Counted from the stretch's first letter, positions 9,246 through 18,425 are shown. The stretch is DNA of 64,000 nucleotides from Alphaproteobacteria bacterium (GCA_015062535.1 SUUK01000006.1:36916-100915), one strand, 5' to 3'. Numbers and translations are program-made. Notes: generated from the sequence alone by a model not told the origin.

Positions 9246-10237
9246 TTTCGTTTGTCCCATGCATCTCTAACACCTTCTCCAATAAAAATCAAAGAAGTGA
9301 GCAATATTGATAAAATAAAAAATATGCTAAGCCCAATCCACGGAGCTTGCAAATTGTCTTTTCCCTGTCTAACCAAATCACCAAGTGATGGATATTCAGC
9401 CCCCAAACCTAATCCCAAAAAATCAAGTGCTGTTAAAGCCACAATAGACCCTGCCAAAATAAATGGTACAAAAGTTATAGTTGTCACCAATGCATTCGGT
9501 AAAATATGCCTCCAAATAATCCTAAAATGTGATACACCTAAAGCACGTGCCGCCTTAACATACTCAAAGTTTCTAGCTCTTAAAAATTCTGCCCTAACAA
9601 GCCCTGTTAATTCACTCCACGAAAAGAGCAACAAAATAAACAACAAAGTCCAAAATGTTGGCACAAAAACACTCGCTACAATAATCAAAACAAACATCTG
9701 AGGCATAGCTTCCCAAATTTCAATAAATCTTTGGAAAATAATATCTGTTTTACCGCCAAAATAACCTTGCACCGCTCCAACGCTAATCCCAATAAAAGAT
9801 GACAGCATCGTCAATATCAAACCAAACAAAAACGATAACCTAACCCCATACAAAATTCGTGCAAAAATATCTCTTCCCTCTTCATCAGTACCAAGCCAAT
9901 GTCTAAAAGATGGAGGAGCTGGAAATGGCTGATTTAATTCATAATCAACTGTATTGTACGAAAAAGGCACAACAGGCATAATCATATACCCATTTTCTTC
10001 AATATTTTCTTTTATAAAACTATCTTTGTAATTTGCTTCAGTTGGGAAATCCCCTCCAAACCTCGCATCTGTATAAACCTTAACAATTGGAAAAAAATAT
10101 TCGCCATCATACTTTACAATAATGGGCTTATCATTTGCAATAATCTCTGCAAACAACGACAATATCAACATAAAACATAAGCTAAAAAAAGCAACCTTAG
10201 CCCTTTTGTTTTTGATATATTTATTAATATTCATCAA
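9242..10237 (-). CDS. yejE: YejE-like inner-membrane permease of a peptide/microcin C ABC importer
   Basis: The 331-residue permease matches YejE closely from memory: an N-terminal span followed by I-A-N-D-K-P-I-I-V-K-Y-D-G and a Y-F-P phrase, then P-P-S-x-R-H-W-L-G-T-D and five further spans of a BPD-type permease domain. The coupling motif lies around A-A-R-A-L-G-V-S-H. AAGG lies 4 bp before the first ATG; a second ATG follows at once. yejB (partner permease) and yejA (binding protein), normally just upstream, are absent; the upstream neighbour is an unrelated membrane protein. Confidence 0.88.
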   Translation of the reverse strand: MMNINKYIKNKRAKVAFFSLCFMLILSLFAEIIANDKPIIVKYDGEYFFPIVKVYTDARFGGDFPTEANYKDSFIKENIEENGYMIMPVVPFSYNTVDYELNQPFPAPPSFRHWLGTDEEGRDIFARILYGVRLSFLFGLILTMLSSFIGISVGAVQGYFGGKTDIIFQRFIEIWEAMPQMFVLIIVASVFVPTFWTLLFILLLFSWSELTGLVRAEFLRARNFEYVKAARALGVSHFRIIWRHILPNALVTTITFVPFILAGSIVALTALDFLGLGLGAEYPSLGDLVRQGKDNLQAPWIGLSIFFILSILLTSLIFIGEGVRDAWDKRK

Positions 10238-10320
10238 TCCTTGCCCATTTTCTTAAAAACAATGCTGTTTTCTAACACACATTTATTGTCAAAGCAAGAA
10301 TTTATTAAACGTTTTTAAGA

Positions 10321-12780
10321 TTAAATATCAAGACTTATCGCACCAACATCTGGTATTTTTACATCAACCTTATCTTTTTTTACTTCAACTTTTTCATCAA
10401 TTTTAGTTTCAACTTCTTTTACACTATCAATAATTTCATTTGCTTTAGATTCTATTGTTTCCTTTGTTTCATTTATTAAAAAATCTGCATCTTTTTTATT
10501 AGCCTCAGAATTTTCTCTAATTTCTTTAAGTTTTGCATCAAGCACTTGTAGTTTATCAATAGCTTTTTCTTCAGCTTCTTTTGTTTTATCTAAAACATCT
10601 TCTTTTTTAGTTTCTAATTCTTCAACTTTAGCTTCAACTTTTTCATCGGCTTTTTTAACTTCCTTTTTTAGCTCTTCAACTTTAGCTTCAACTTTTTCAT
10701 CAGCCTTTTTAACTTCTTTTTTTAGCTCTTCAACTTTAGATTTATTACTGTCATCTTTAGGTAAACCTAATTCATCTAGTTCCAAACCTAAAGCATTAAC
10801 ATCATTACTAAAATCAAAAATATTTTCTTCTAAAACCTTATTATTATCATTTTTTATATCTTTAGCATCTTTTCTTTCAAAAGTAGCCTCTCTTTGATTT
10901 TCTTCATCAATGACTTTTTGCAATTTACCTTGATAATCCAAGCTATTTTTCTTAAATCCTTCATACCAATCTTTGTAATTAACAGCAATTGTTGTAATTT
11001 TGCCCCCTCTAATCACAGAATTATTAATCAAGTTCTTTTTCAAGTTTAAAGCCTCACCTTGATCCATCTTCATATTATCAACACTATAGCAATATTCTTT
11101 TCCTGTAATAAATGTTTTAGTAAAATCACTAGCCAAACATACATTTGCATTAATCAAAAATCTAGGATCTTTTCCTTTTCTAATACCCAAACTAACAAGC
11201 TTATCTGTCACAAAATTATTGTATCTACCACCTGTCATACCACCAAGTTCTCTAAATGGTCCAACACCTTGAACAATAATATCAGTATTCTCAAATTTAT
11301 CAGATTCTTTAATTACATTAATAAATTCTTGCATCTTACCAATAGCGCATTTTGCTTGGTCAACATATGCTTTTCTTTTTTCATCAATTCCGACATTAGC
11401 CAAACTATTATCTTTTAGCGCCACCCATTCTGTCTTTGGTTTAAGATTACAATACTCATCATACATATAAATATCAGACGGCAAATCAACATACACTAAA
11501 TATACTTGCCCATTTCCGTCTTTCAAATATTTGTCAGCCAAATCATCAAATATTCTTGGTGCACCTTCCATAGATACACGTCTGTTTTCAACGGTTACTC
11601 TATGTCCTTTAATTGTTGAATTTCTAGCTATAGATTTAGCATTTGACTTAAGATCTCTTCTATGAGTATTAATTAAAAATTCTGCAAACAATGTATTAAC
11701 ATTTTTCTCAAGAGATGCTTTATTATCATATAATTTGACTGTTTTATATCCCTTTATAACACATCTATCTGTTTTGTATTCATTTTTAGTCATACAAATA
11801 TTAAAGTCATGCACTGGATAAATTGTCACCCCATAACCTTCTTTTGCTAAATAATCATACAATCTATTTTCTTCAAGCCCTAAACGATTAAGCCCACCCT
11901 GGATAAAGTTCCAATCATTAATAAATTCCGCATAACCTCTATCACCACTTGATGCAGAAGTATAATCAACTTGATTAAATATATCTATTATATTTTGGTT
12001 GTGATCATTACTTTCTACAAAGGCATTTGAATAAACTTCAAATCCATTAACAGAAAAGAACCCCAAAATCATATTACGCAAATCTCTAAACCCTGTATCT
12101 TCAATACCGCTCAAAAATTGATATGAAGGAAACTTAGGAAGCATAAAATAAATGATGTTATTATCACGTTTTTGCCCAACATTAGCCCCTAATTCTTTAA
12201 CTTCTACATATTCTTTATTAGCAGATTTTATATCTTCATTTTTCTTAATACCACTAATAAGAGCAAAACCTAAAACAACTGTAAAAAATAAAATACCTAA
12301 ACTCCAATTAAACACCAAATAAATTATACCACCAAACAACAAACCAGTAAGCCATGTAGATGGAATAAAGCAAATAAATGTAAGCCATCCTGCTTTTTTC
12401 TCAAGCCATGGCTCAATAAAATTATTAATATCAAAAACCCCAAATTGATGCATAAATAGCACCACAAAAATCATTGTAAATACCGCGCAAATAACATTTT
12501 GTATAACTTTAGAAAATGAAAACAAAAGCATTAGTACTATTGAAAAGATACCAAAACCACCAAGTATTTGTACAATCGCAGGATTATATACACCATCTTC
12601 CATTAATCTGCCATTAATAGCATAAACAAACATCACAAAATTAATTGCAAAAAGCAAAAATATATAAACACCTCTAAAGATTTTATCCAAAAAGTGATTA
12701 CCTGGACCACCCCAGCTAGCAAAACGCTTTTTCTTGCTTTTTTTTCTTAACATCAATGGTTTATTTACAATATCATCCAT
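10321..12780 (-). CDS. Membrane-anchored sulfatase/phosphatase-superfamily-like protein with coiled-coil tail
   Basis: The 819-residue protein has about five N-terminal membrane spans (residues about 30-175), then a long periplasmic region and a charged C-terminal tail. The periplasmic part resembles membrane-bound sulfatase-like enzymes: L-E-E-N-R-L-Y-D-Y-L-A-K-E-G-Y-G-V-T, then a Y-V-D-L-P-S-D-I-Y-M-Y-D phrase followed by C-N-L-K-P-K-T-E-W. Relatives usually have L-P-H-x-P-Y there, so the metal-binding His seems lost. The last 170 residues are Lys/Glu-rich coiled coil with two near-identical 18-residue units (DNA 10615-10735). GAGG precedes the ATG. Catalytic activity is doubtful. Confidence 0.55.
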   Translation of the reverse strand: MDDIVNKPLMLRKKSKKKRFASWGGPGNHFLDKIFRGVYIFLLFAINFVMFVYAINGRLMEDGVYNPAIVQILGGFGIFSIVLMLLFSFSKVIQNVICAVFTMIFVVLFMHQFGVFDINNFIEPWLEKKAGWLTFICFIPSTWLTGLLFGGIIYLVFNWSLGILFFTVVLGFALISGIKKNEDIKSANKEYVEVKELGANVGQKRDNNIIYFMLPKFPSYQFLSGIEDTGFRDLRNMILGFFSVNGFEVYSNAFVESNDHNQNIIDIFNQVDYTSASSGDRGYAEFINDWNFIQGGLNRLGLEENRLYDYLAKEGYGVTIYPVHDFNICMTKNEYKTDRCVIKGYKTVKLYDNKASLEKNVNTLFAEFLINTHRRDLKSNAKSIARNSTIKGHRVTVENRRVSMEGAPRIFDDLADKYLKDGNGQVYLVYVDLPSDIYMYDEYCNLKPKTEWVALKDNSLANVGIDEKRKAYVDQAKCAIGKMQEFINVIKESDKFENTDIIVQGVGPFRELGGMTGGRYNNFVTDKLVSLGIRKGKDPRFLINANVCLASDFTKTFITGKEYCYSVDNMKMDQGEALNLKKNLINNSVIRGGKITTIAVNYKDWYEGFKKNSLDYQGKLQKVIDEENQREATFERKDAKDIKNDNNKVLEENIFDFSNDVNALGLELDELGLPKDDSNKSKVEELKKEVKKADEKVEAKVEELKKEVKKADEKVEAKVEELETKKEDVLDKTKEAEEKAIDKLQVLDAKLKEIRENSEANKKDADFLINETKETIESKANEIIDSVKEVETKIDEKVEVKKDKVDVKIPDVGAISLDI
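10615..10735. repeat. Tandem 54-bp coding repeat in the coiled-coil tail
   Basis: Two adjacent near-identical units encode the heptad-like segment K-K-E-V-K-K-A-D-E-K-V-E-A-K-V-E-E-L in the sulfatase-like protein. The few differences between the copies are third-base changes. Confidence 0.65.
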
Positions 12781-12905
12781 GGAAGACCTCTAAATTTAAT
12801 AATTTTCATAATATAATCTAACATTTATTATTAAAAAAAAGTTTAAAAACAACACTCTATATAAAAAAAAACTTTAAAAGCAACTTTGCAATCATAACCA
12901 TAAAC

Positions 12906-13045
12906 TAGCACACCCCATTTAAAACCGAACGGCAAAGCCGTTACCTCGGGTGGGATAAAGTGCGGTGCTAGGAGTGACGCCGTAAGCGTAGTGTACAAAC
13001 AAAAGGCGTACATAAGCAAGTGCCGATGCCTCTATGATGGCTATT
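12906..13045. repeat. Family B palindromic element, copy B1
   Basis: About 140 bp, starting TAGCACACC. It contains a small hairpin (AACGGC-aaa-GCCGTT), the conserved block GGGTGGGATAAAG, and a long imperfect hairpin whose loop holds GTGTACA and GCGTACAT. The two long arms match less well than in other copies: the left arm is like copy B5 and the right arm like copy B2. Confidence 0.75.
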
Positions 13046-13196
13046 TAGCACACCCCATTTAAAACCGAACGGCAAAGCCGTTGCCTCGGGTGGGATAAAT
13101 AGATATGCTAGAGGTAGCGCCACGAGCGTAGTGTACATAAAAAGCGTACATGAGCGAGTGCCGATGCCTCTATGATAGCTATTTAGCACACCCCCA
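13046..13196. repeat. Family B palindromic element, copy B2, with start of a third unit
   Basis: A second head-to-tail copy of 138 bp, followed by a truncated third start (TAGCACACC at 13184). Its arms, AGAGGTAGCGCCAC and GTGCCGATGCCTCT, are largely complementary. A reading frame through B1 and B2 exists on the minus strand but only translates the repeat. Confidence 0.75.
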
Positions 13197-13208
13197 CCAA
13201 AATATAGC

Positions 13209-13237
13209 TTGATTTTTATTTGTTAAATGCTTATACT
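13209..13237 (+). promoter_or_regulatory. Sigma70-type promoter of the tmRNA gene
   Basis: TTGATT (13209-13214) and TATACT (13232-13237) are separated by 17 bp. Transcription would begin about 13244, just at a small hairpin (AGCTT-tt-AAGCT, 13245-13257) and before the acceptor piece of tmRNA. Confidence 0.65.
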
Positions 13238-13261
13238 TTTATCAGCTTTTTAAGCTATGAT

Positions 13262-13545
13262 ACGAAAAGCCGTATGGAATAGATATATTGGACCCGGGGG
13301 CGGTACCCGGCACCTCCACCAAAATTTTTAAGGGGGTGAAATAGGTTTGACAGTGTATAGTAAAGATATTTGTGCTGTATTCGGCAAGATACCACCGTTA
13401 TCGGTTCAAATTAAATAAACGCAAATGATAATTTTGCACCAGTTGCTGTAGCTGCTTAATTTAGGCAAAGCAACGAATAAAATCCTTTAGGCATTGGTTT
13501 GCCCAAAGTGGGGGAGAAGCCACCTAGCAACAGAACGGCTTATTT
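13262..13545 (+). ncRNA. ssrA: Transfer-messenger RNA, circularly permuted two-piece form
   Basis: tmRNA frees stalled ribosomes and adds a degradation tag. The order is permuted: the 3' acceptor piece comes first, with a T arm (CCGGG, loop, CCCGG) and CACCTCC-A-CCA ending at 13321. A 10-nt spacer follows, then the 5' piece starting GGGGGTG at 13332. GGGGGTG pairs with CACCTCC and includes the G3-U wobble read by alanyl-tRNA synthetase. The tag frame (13421-13459) reads A-N-D-N-F-A-P-V-A-V-A-A-stop. AAGCCGT near 13267 pairs with ACGGCTT near 13535, closing the two pieces together; outer limits are approximate. Confidence 0.93.
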
Positions 13546-13574
13546 ATTAAACATGAAGGGATAAAGTAAAAGTT

Positions 13575-14036
13575 ATGACAGATTTTGTTAGTGAAATAAA
13601 TTATGATGGCTTGATTGAAAAATCATTAAAACACGTAGTTGTTGAAGCATTAAAAATTGCAGAACGCCAAGGACTACCTGGTGAAAATCATTTTTACATC
13701 ACTTTTAAAACCAATCATCCAGGAACAATAATTCCTCAAGATTTATCAATCCAATATCCAGAAGCAATGACTATTGTCTTGCAACATCAATATTCAAATC
13801 TTGTTGTATCAGATGAAGTTTTCTCTGTTGAACTAAGCTTTGGTGGAAGATTACAACCGCTCATTATTCCTTTTGATGCCATCACCTACTTTGCAGATCC
13901 ATATGCAAAATTTGGATTAAGTTTTTCATTTTATGAAAATGGTGATGTTCATTCACTAGAAGACCTTGAACCAGAAAAGAAAGTTTCTGGCGAAACAGCG
14001 CAAATCATTTCATTTGACAGCTTTAGGAAAAAATAA
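13575..14036 (+). CDS. sspB: SspB-type ClpXP adaptor (alphaproteobacterial form)
   Basis: SspB tethers tmRNA-tagged proteins to ClpXP. The 153-residue protein matches the alphaproteobacterial SspB family: an N-terminal helix with L-K-H-V-V-V-E-A-L, then F-Y-I-T-F-K-T, a Y-P-E-A-M-T-I-V-L strand, V-E-L-S-F-G-G and I-P-F-D-A-I-T-Y-F-A-D-P. Enteric SspB has a longer acidic tail and little sequence likeness. The C-terminus, S-F-D-S-F-R-K-K, is a likely ClpX-contacting tail. It begins about 30 bp after the tmRNA end, so the adaptor and the tag RNA may be co-transcribed. Confidence 0.9.
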   Translation: MTDFVSEINYDGLIEKSLKHVVVEALKIAERQGLPGENHFYITFKTNHPGTIIPQDLSIQYPEAMTIVLQHQYSNLVVSDEVFSVELSFGGRLQPLIIPFDAITYFADPYAKFGLSFSFYENGDVHSLEDLEPEKKVSGETAQIISFDSFRKK

Positions 14037-14038
14037 TC

Positions 14039-14257
14039 TTGAAAAAATATTCTGTAATAATAGCAGGCCAACACTCAACAAGCATTTCACTTGAAGAAGA
14101 TTTTTATCAAGTTCTTCTTGATATTGCTAAAGAAAAAAACACCACCCCATTTGCTTTAATTACAGAGATAGACTTAGCAAGAACAACCCCAAATCTATCA
14201 TCTGCCATAAGAGTTTATATCTTAAAATACTTGCAAGATAAATTAAAACAATTCTAA
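14039..14257 (+). CDS. Ribbon-helix-helix domain protein
   Basis: The 72-residue protein fits the small RHH family common beside sspB in alphaproteobacteria: an N-terminal strand with I-A-G-Q-H-S-T-S-I-S-L-E, then two helices ending N-L-S-S-A-I-R-V-Y-I-L. It is probably a DNA-binding dimer; its target is unknown. The start is a TTG two bases after the sspB stop, with AGGA a few bases upstream inside sspB, so translation is probably coupled. Its end overlaps the convergent acidic membrane protein gene by 15 bp. Confidence 0.8.
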   Translation: MKKYSVIIAGQHSTSISLEEDFYQVLLDIAKEKNTTPFALITEIDLARTTPNLSSAIRVYILKYLQDKLKQF

Positions 14258-15295
14258 CTCGCCATCAAGACTTTTGTTTTCATCACCGCTATTTTTATTT
14301 TCAACAACAGGCAAATCAACAACAAGATTATTAATATCAGGAAGCTCGTTGTCTTGTTTCTTTGCTTGCTCAACTGCATCATCAACTTTTTTTAATTCAT
14401 CAAAAACAACTGCATTGTCATCAGCTTTTTCTAAATTATCGGCACTATATCTGTCATTATTAAGTGTGTCATTTGCGTCAATAATATCTAAAACAGCATC
14501 TAAAACTTCTTTATCTTCCGTCTCATCATCTTCTTTAGCCAAATCATCTTCTGCTTTAGCTTTAGCGTCTTCATCTAAATTATCTTCTGTTTTGACTTCT
14601 TCATCTAGAGTATGAGCCTCATCAACCATAACATCTAAAACATTTATATTTTCTATTTCTTTAACCTCTTCTATTGTTTCAGTACTACTACCAGTTTCAT
14701 CAAGGCTATCTAAAACATTATTAACTTCCTCAATCATTTCTTCTTTGTTTTCTTCTTTTTTAGTTGCAGCCTTTACAAGTGCGCTCAAACCACCAGCTTT
14801 TTCAGCATCTTCAACCAAAGACTTAACTTCTTGGTCAAGCTTATTTACTGCTTCTTTTTTTACAAATCCTTTTTTCTTCTTAATACCAACTGCAACACTT
14901 TCAAATTCATCATCTCTAACAATTTTATCGTTGTAGTTTTCACCTTTAACTCTTAAGCTTTCTTCTTTTTCTTCTTCCGCATTTTTCTTTATTTTTTCTA
15001 CATCTTCAATAATTGTTTTTGGGACAAAACTTGCTTTTCCACTTTCAACCGCTTTTGTTACAACTTCTAGGCGAACATCTGTATATTTCTTCTTATACCA
15101 GTCAACAACCCCACTTATTTCTACTCCATCACTCATTGGGAAATATACTAAAACACCAAGCGCAAGCAAAATAAAGAACAACACCCATAAAGGATGCTTT
15201 AGTATATAAATAATTGCAAATATCGGAAAAGTAATAATACTTAAAACGATATACAAAAACTTAAAAATTCCACTGCGCTCTCTATCCCCACTCAT
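14243..15295 (-). CDS. Acidic membrane protein with long charged tail, unknown function
   Basis: No family is recognised. Two hydrophobic segments (residues about 12-33 and 37-55) are followed by some 290 residues rich in Glu, Asp and Lys, probably coiled coil and disordered. It resembles the Lys/Glu-rich tail of the sulfatase-like protein at 10321 only in composition. The frame extends to a TTG at 15307, but GAGG followed by six bases and ATG selects 15295 (350 residues). It ends in a 15-bp convergent overlap with the RHH gene. Confidence 0.6.
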   Translation of the reverse strand: MSGDRERSGIFKFLYIVLSIITFPIFAIIYILKHPLWVLFFILLALGVLVYFPMSDGVEISGVVDWYKKKYTDVRLEVVTKAVESGKASFVPKTIIEDVEKIKKNAEEEKEESLRVKGENYNDKIVRDDEFESVAVGIKKKKGFVKKEAVNKLDQEVKSLVEDAEKAGGLSALVKAATKKEENKEEMIEEVNNVLDSLDETGSSTETIEEVKEIENINVLDVMVDEAHTLDEEVKTEDNLDEDAKAKAEDDLAKEDDETEDKEVLDAVLDIIDANDTLNNDRYSADNLEKADDNAVVFDELKKVDDAVEQAKKQDNELPDINNLVVDLPVVENKNSGDENKSLDGELELF

Positions 15296-15376
15296 GATAT
15301 ACCTCAAAAAAACACTACGATATATTATACCTTATAAAACATTTTATTTAAAACATATTTAACAAATAGCCCCAAA

Positions 15377-16867
15377 TTATAGTTTTTTTATATTACATTC
15401 TCTCCAATATTCTTCTTTTAGTTCATAAATTCCACTAAATGGAGCTGGTTTATAATATCTATCAAGCAAATCCTTATCAATATAATGCACTATTTCTTTT
15501 CGTCCGCTTTCATCTGCAAACTTATTAAAATAGCTTTTTCCATAAATAAATTTAGGCTTAAGCTCAAATATAATCTTATTAATATTAGGTTTCGGAGCGA
15601 TACCTGTTTTTTCTCCCACCACATCAAGCTGTCCAATCAATTGCCAATAATAGTGAGGATCCTTTCCAAAAATATTATACATTAACCCATTACCATTAAA
15701 CACATAGTCACAAGGAGTAATTCTTTTAGTAATATAATAAGGTAAATACCCCTCATGTCCTTGCTTAGTATTTAGTATATTATTTAAATGAAACATCACA
15801 CCATTATACAAGAAAAACAAACAAATTCCAACAACTACAACCCTAACCAACCTTGTACTTTCATCAATAATTTTTAATAGTGGAATAAACGTTAAAACTG
15901 CAACATACATTAATAACCAATAATAGTATATATATGGAGAAAAGTAATATTTACGTTGCAAAAACTCAACTATAAACAATAAAGCTAAAATTCTCCAATA
16001 TCTGTTTTTGCTACCAATAGCACATCCTGCACCAAGCAACGCACCAACAATAGAAAATATCAATAAGCCATACATTTTTGCAAAACGCCCCATTTCAAAC
16101 CCCTCAACCAAATTAAGATTGAACGTAAAGTTAGAAACAAAGTAAAGTTTCACAATTTTATAATAAGCCAAATAAGCAAAACACCCGCCTATCATTATAA
16201 TAGGAGCAATCAGACTTTTAATAAGATCACTTGTCTTAATTTCTTTCTTATACCAAAAATAAAGCCCACTTAATCCCAAAACAAATAACGGAAATAATGC
16301 CTTTTGTGCAAACAAAAATGCCAAAACAAACCATATAAATGAAACAACTAATTGCTGTGTCTTTTTATCTCTTAAATAACTAAAATAATAATAAATTCCA
16401 GCCATTAATGCAAACACCATATAATTATCAGGCCGAAAATCTATTGCAAATATTTTATACGTTGGAACAATTACCAGCAAAACCGCAACAGTTGCCCAAA
16501 ACTTATCTGCTAAAAATTCTTTTGTAATATTATATACATATACCAAAGATTTCAAAAATACCAAAAAAGAAATAAACAAAAGAATTTCCGCAACTGTTGT
16601 ATCATATGCAAAAATCTTCACAAGTGGTGCAAAAATAAACCAAAGAAGCGGATTATGATGTTGAAAAAAATCACGATAAGGAACATCACCATTTGCCACC
16701 ATAAACGTAGAATGAATATGTTCAATATTATCACCATTTTGAGTTGGTATATTTAAGATAACAAGCACATACAAAAAAACAGAACATAAAATCTCTAAAT
16801 AAATAAAACTATTTACTAAATACTTATAAAAAAACTCTTTCATATCAAGCTTATTTTTCATACTCAT
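15377..16867 (-). CDS. GT-C-like multipass membrane protein, paralogue 2
   Basis: The 496-residue protein has about 11-12 membrane spans. Its first periplasmic loop carries the pattern G-D-N-I-E-H-I-H then D-V-P-Y-R-D-F-F-Q-H-H-N-P-L-L-W, as in PMT/ArnT-type (GT39-like) enzymes that use polyprenyl-phosphate sugars. It is a diverged copy of the next gene upstream, which shares this pattern and a late I-G-Q-L-D-V-V-G-E-K-T-G segment. The two genes overlap by 17 bp, indicating one operon. Two start codons (16867 and 16861) are possible. The transferred sugar is unknown. Confidence 0.7.
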   Translation of the reverse strand: MSMKNKLDMKEFFYKYLVNSFIYLEILCSVFLYVLVILNIPTQNGDNIEHIHSTFMVANGDVPYRDFFQHHNPLLWFIFAPLVKIFAYDTTVAEILLFISFLVFLKSLVYVYNITKEFLADKFWATVAVLLVIVPTYKIFAIDFRPDNYMVFALMAGIYYYFSYLRDKKTQQLVVSFIWFVLAFLFAQKALFPLFVLGLSGLYFWYKKEIKTSDLIKSLIAPIIMIGGCFAYLAYYKIVKLYFVSNFTFNLNLVEGFEMGRFAKMYGLLIFSIVGALLGAGCAIGSKNRYWRILALLFIVEFLQRKYYFSPYIYYYWLLMYVAVLTFIPLLKIIDESTRLVRVVVVGICLFFLYNGVMFHLNNILNTKQGHEGYLPYYITKRITPCDYVFNGNGLMYNIFGKDPHYYWQLIGQLDVVGEKTGIAPKPNINKIIFELKPKFIYGKSYFNKFADESGRKEIVHYIDKDLLDRYYKPAPFSGIYELKEEYWRECNIKKL

Positions 16868-18425
16868 AAAATCCTGTTTTTTCGTTTAGACGACAATTTT
16901 TTCCTTGATATTCTGGCTTAAGTATATAAAGACCTTCTTCATTTTCAACCATATCTATACCACTTTCACCAAACTTAATTTTTTCTTGTTCGCCCATAAA
17001 GTCATAATATTTTCGAATCATCTCAAAATCTAATTTATGAATATAAACCTTATTTCCTTTTAAGTTTTCAAAATAGTCAATAACATTAACAGCACCCAAA
17101 ACTTTTGGTTTATTTTCTTCAATAATTTTATTATAATCATCAATTGGTCTAAGCCCTATTTTTTCTCCAATAACATCAAGTCTTCCCGGAATAAACCAAT
17201 AATAACTCAAATCTTTTCTAAACAAATTATAATTTGTATCAGTTGAATAAATTCTATCACATTTATTCATATTTTTTTCAAAATATTCAAATACTTTAAC
17301 CATATCATTTCTTTTTAATGCAAGCTTTACATCAAAGTTAAAATAATACACTAAAAAACCAACATAAACTTGAACAGCCCCCAAAAGCACATAATAAAAC
17401 ATTTTATTTTCTCTCATTACTCGATAAAGAGCAATCACTCCAACAGGAACTCCAAAATAAAAAGCCTCATACCAATAATAATGATGTGGCGCAAAATAAA
17501 AATATTTTAAGCCAAAAGTTAAAATGAATAACAAGTACAATATTCTAAAATATTTATTTTCTAACTTAAAAAATAATGCTCCAAATACCCCTGCTACAAT
17601 AAACACAGCAGTACCCCAATACCATTCGTTAAACACCAAATTAACCTGATGCTCGCCAAAATGTTCACGCATCACTGTATTAAATACAAAACAACTTTTC
17701 CAATAAAGCTCAAGCATATCCATCTTATATAAAACTAAAATAAGTCCACTTGTACCAATTATAGGCAAAGCTACTGCCCACAAAAAGTCCTTAAAACTCA
17801 TTTCTTTTTTATACAATAAATAACAAACAACACCGCCAAACACCGGATAATACAAAATAGCCTTTTGTATAAATAAAAAGCTAACCCACAAAGCCAAAAA
17901 AGATATTACTAAATCCTTTGTTTTTTTATCTCTCATATAAGAAAATAAATAATAAGCTCCAATCGTTAAAGTTGTAAACATATAATTATCTGGCTTAAAA
18001 TATAGATAATACAACATTACACTAGGGCACAACACCAAAATCACACTAAGAAGCCCAGCTTCCTTATTGCCATTGTCTAAAAATTCAACAACAATCTTGT
18101 ATAAATACCAGCACCCAATCAAAAAAAACAAATATGTCAAATAAGATACTATTCCAACTACCTCAACATTTCCTTCAAATAATTTGACTAGCCACCCAAA
18201 CATATACCACAATAATGGATTATGATGTTCAAAAAAATCTAAATAAGGGACCTCACCAATACCAACCAAATAAGCAACATGAATATGCTCAATAATATCT
18301 CCTTCAGGATACAATTGATATACACTCAAAAGCCCAATATACCCCATCACCACCAAAAGATTTAAAAATAAAATCTTTTGAACAACAGGCTTAAAATTAT
18401 CTTTCAAAAGAAGTCCCTTAAACAT
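16851..18425 (-). CDS. GT-C-like multipass membrane protein, paralogue 1
   Basis: The 524-residue protein has about 11-12 spans and the same signature as its downstream paralogue: E-G-D-I-I-E-H-I-H, then E-V-P-Y-L-D-F-F-E-H-H-N-P-L-L-W, with acidic residues placed as in GT-C catalytic loops. Its ATG shares one base with the malQ stop (TAATG), so it is translationally coupled to the alpha-glucan genes. Whether it works on the same glucan or on surface glycans cannot be told from sequence. Confidence 0.7.
   Translation of the reverse strand: MFKGLLLKDNFKPVVQKILFLNLLVVMGYIGLLSVYQLYPEGDIIEHIHVAYLVGIGEVPYLDFFEHHNPLLWYMFGWLVKLFEGNVEVVGIVSYLTYLFFLIGCWYLYKIVVEFLDNGNKEAGLLSVILVLCPSVMLYYLYFKPDNYMFTTLTIGAYYLFSYMRDKKTKDLVISFLALWVSFLFIQKAILYYPVFGGVVCYLLYKKEMSFKDFLWAVALPIIGTSGLILVLYKMDMLELYWKSCFVFNTVMREHFGEHQVNLVFNEWYWGTAVFIVAGVFGALFFKLENKYFRILYLLFILTFGLKYFYFAPHHYYWYEAFYFGVPVGVIALYRVMRENKMFYYVLLGAVQVYVGFLVYYFNFDVKLALKRNDMVKVFEYFEKNMNKCDRIYSTDTNYNLFRKDLSYYWFIPGRLDVIGEKIGLRPIDDYNKIIEENKPKVLGAVNVIDYFENLKGNKVYIHKLDFEMIRKYYDFMGEQEKIKFGESGIDMVENEEGLYILKPEYQGKNCRLNEKTGFYEYEK

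Noticed and set aside
10238..10320. Promoter for yejE
   Set aside because: TTGACA is present on the minus strand, but no good -10 lies 16-18 bp from it, so it was not listed.
12968..13189. 73-residue minus-strand frame
   Set aside because: It translates the two tandem family B elements; the peptide repeats itself with the DNA unit.
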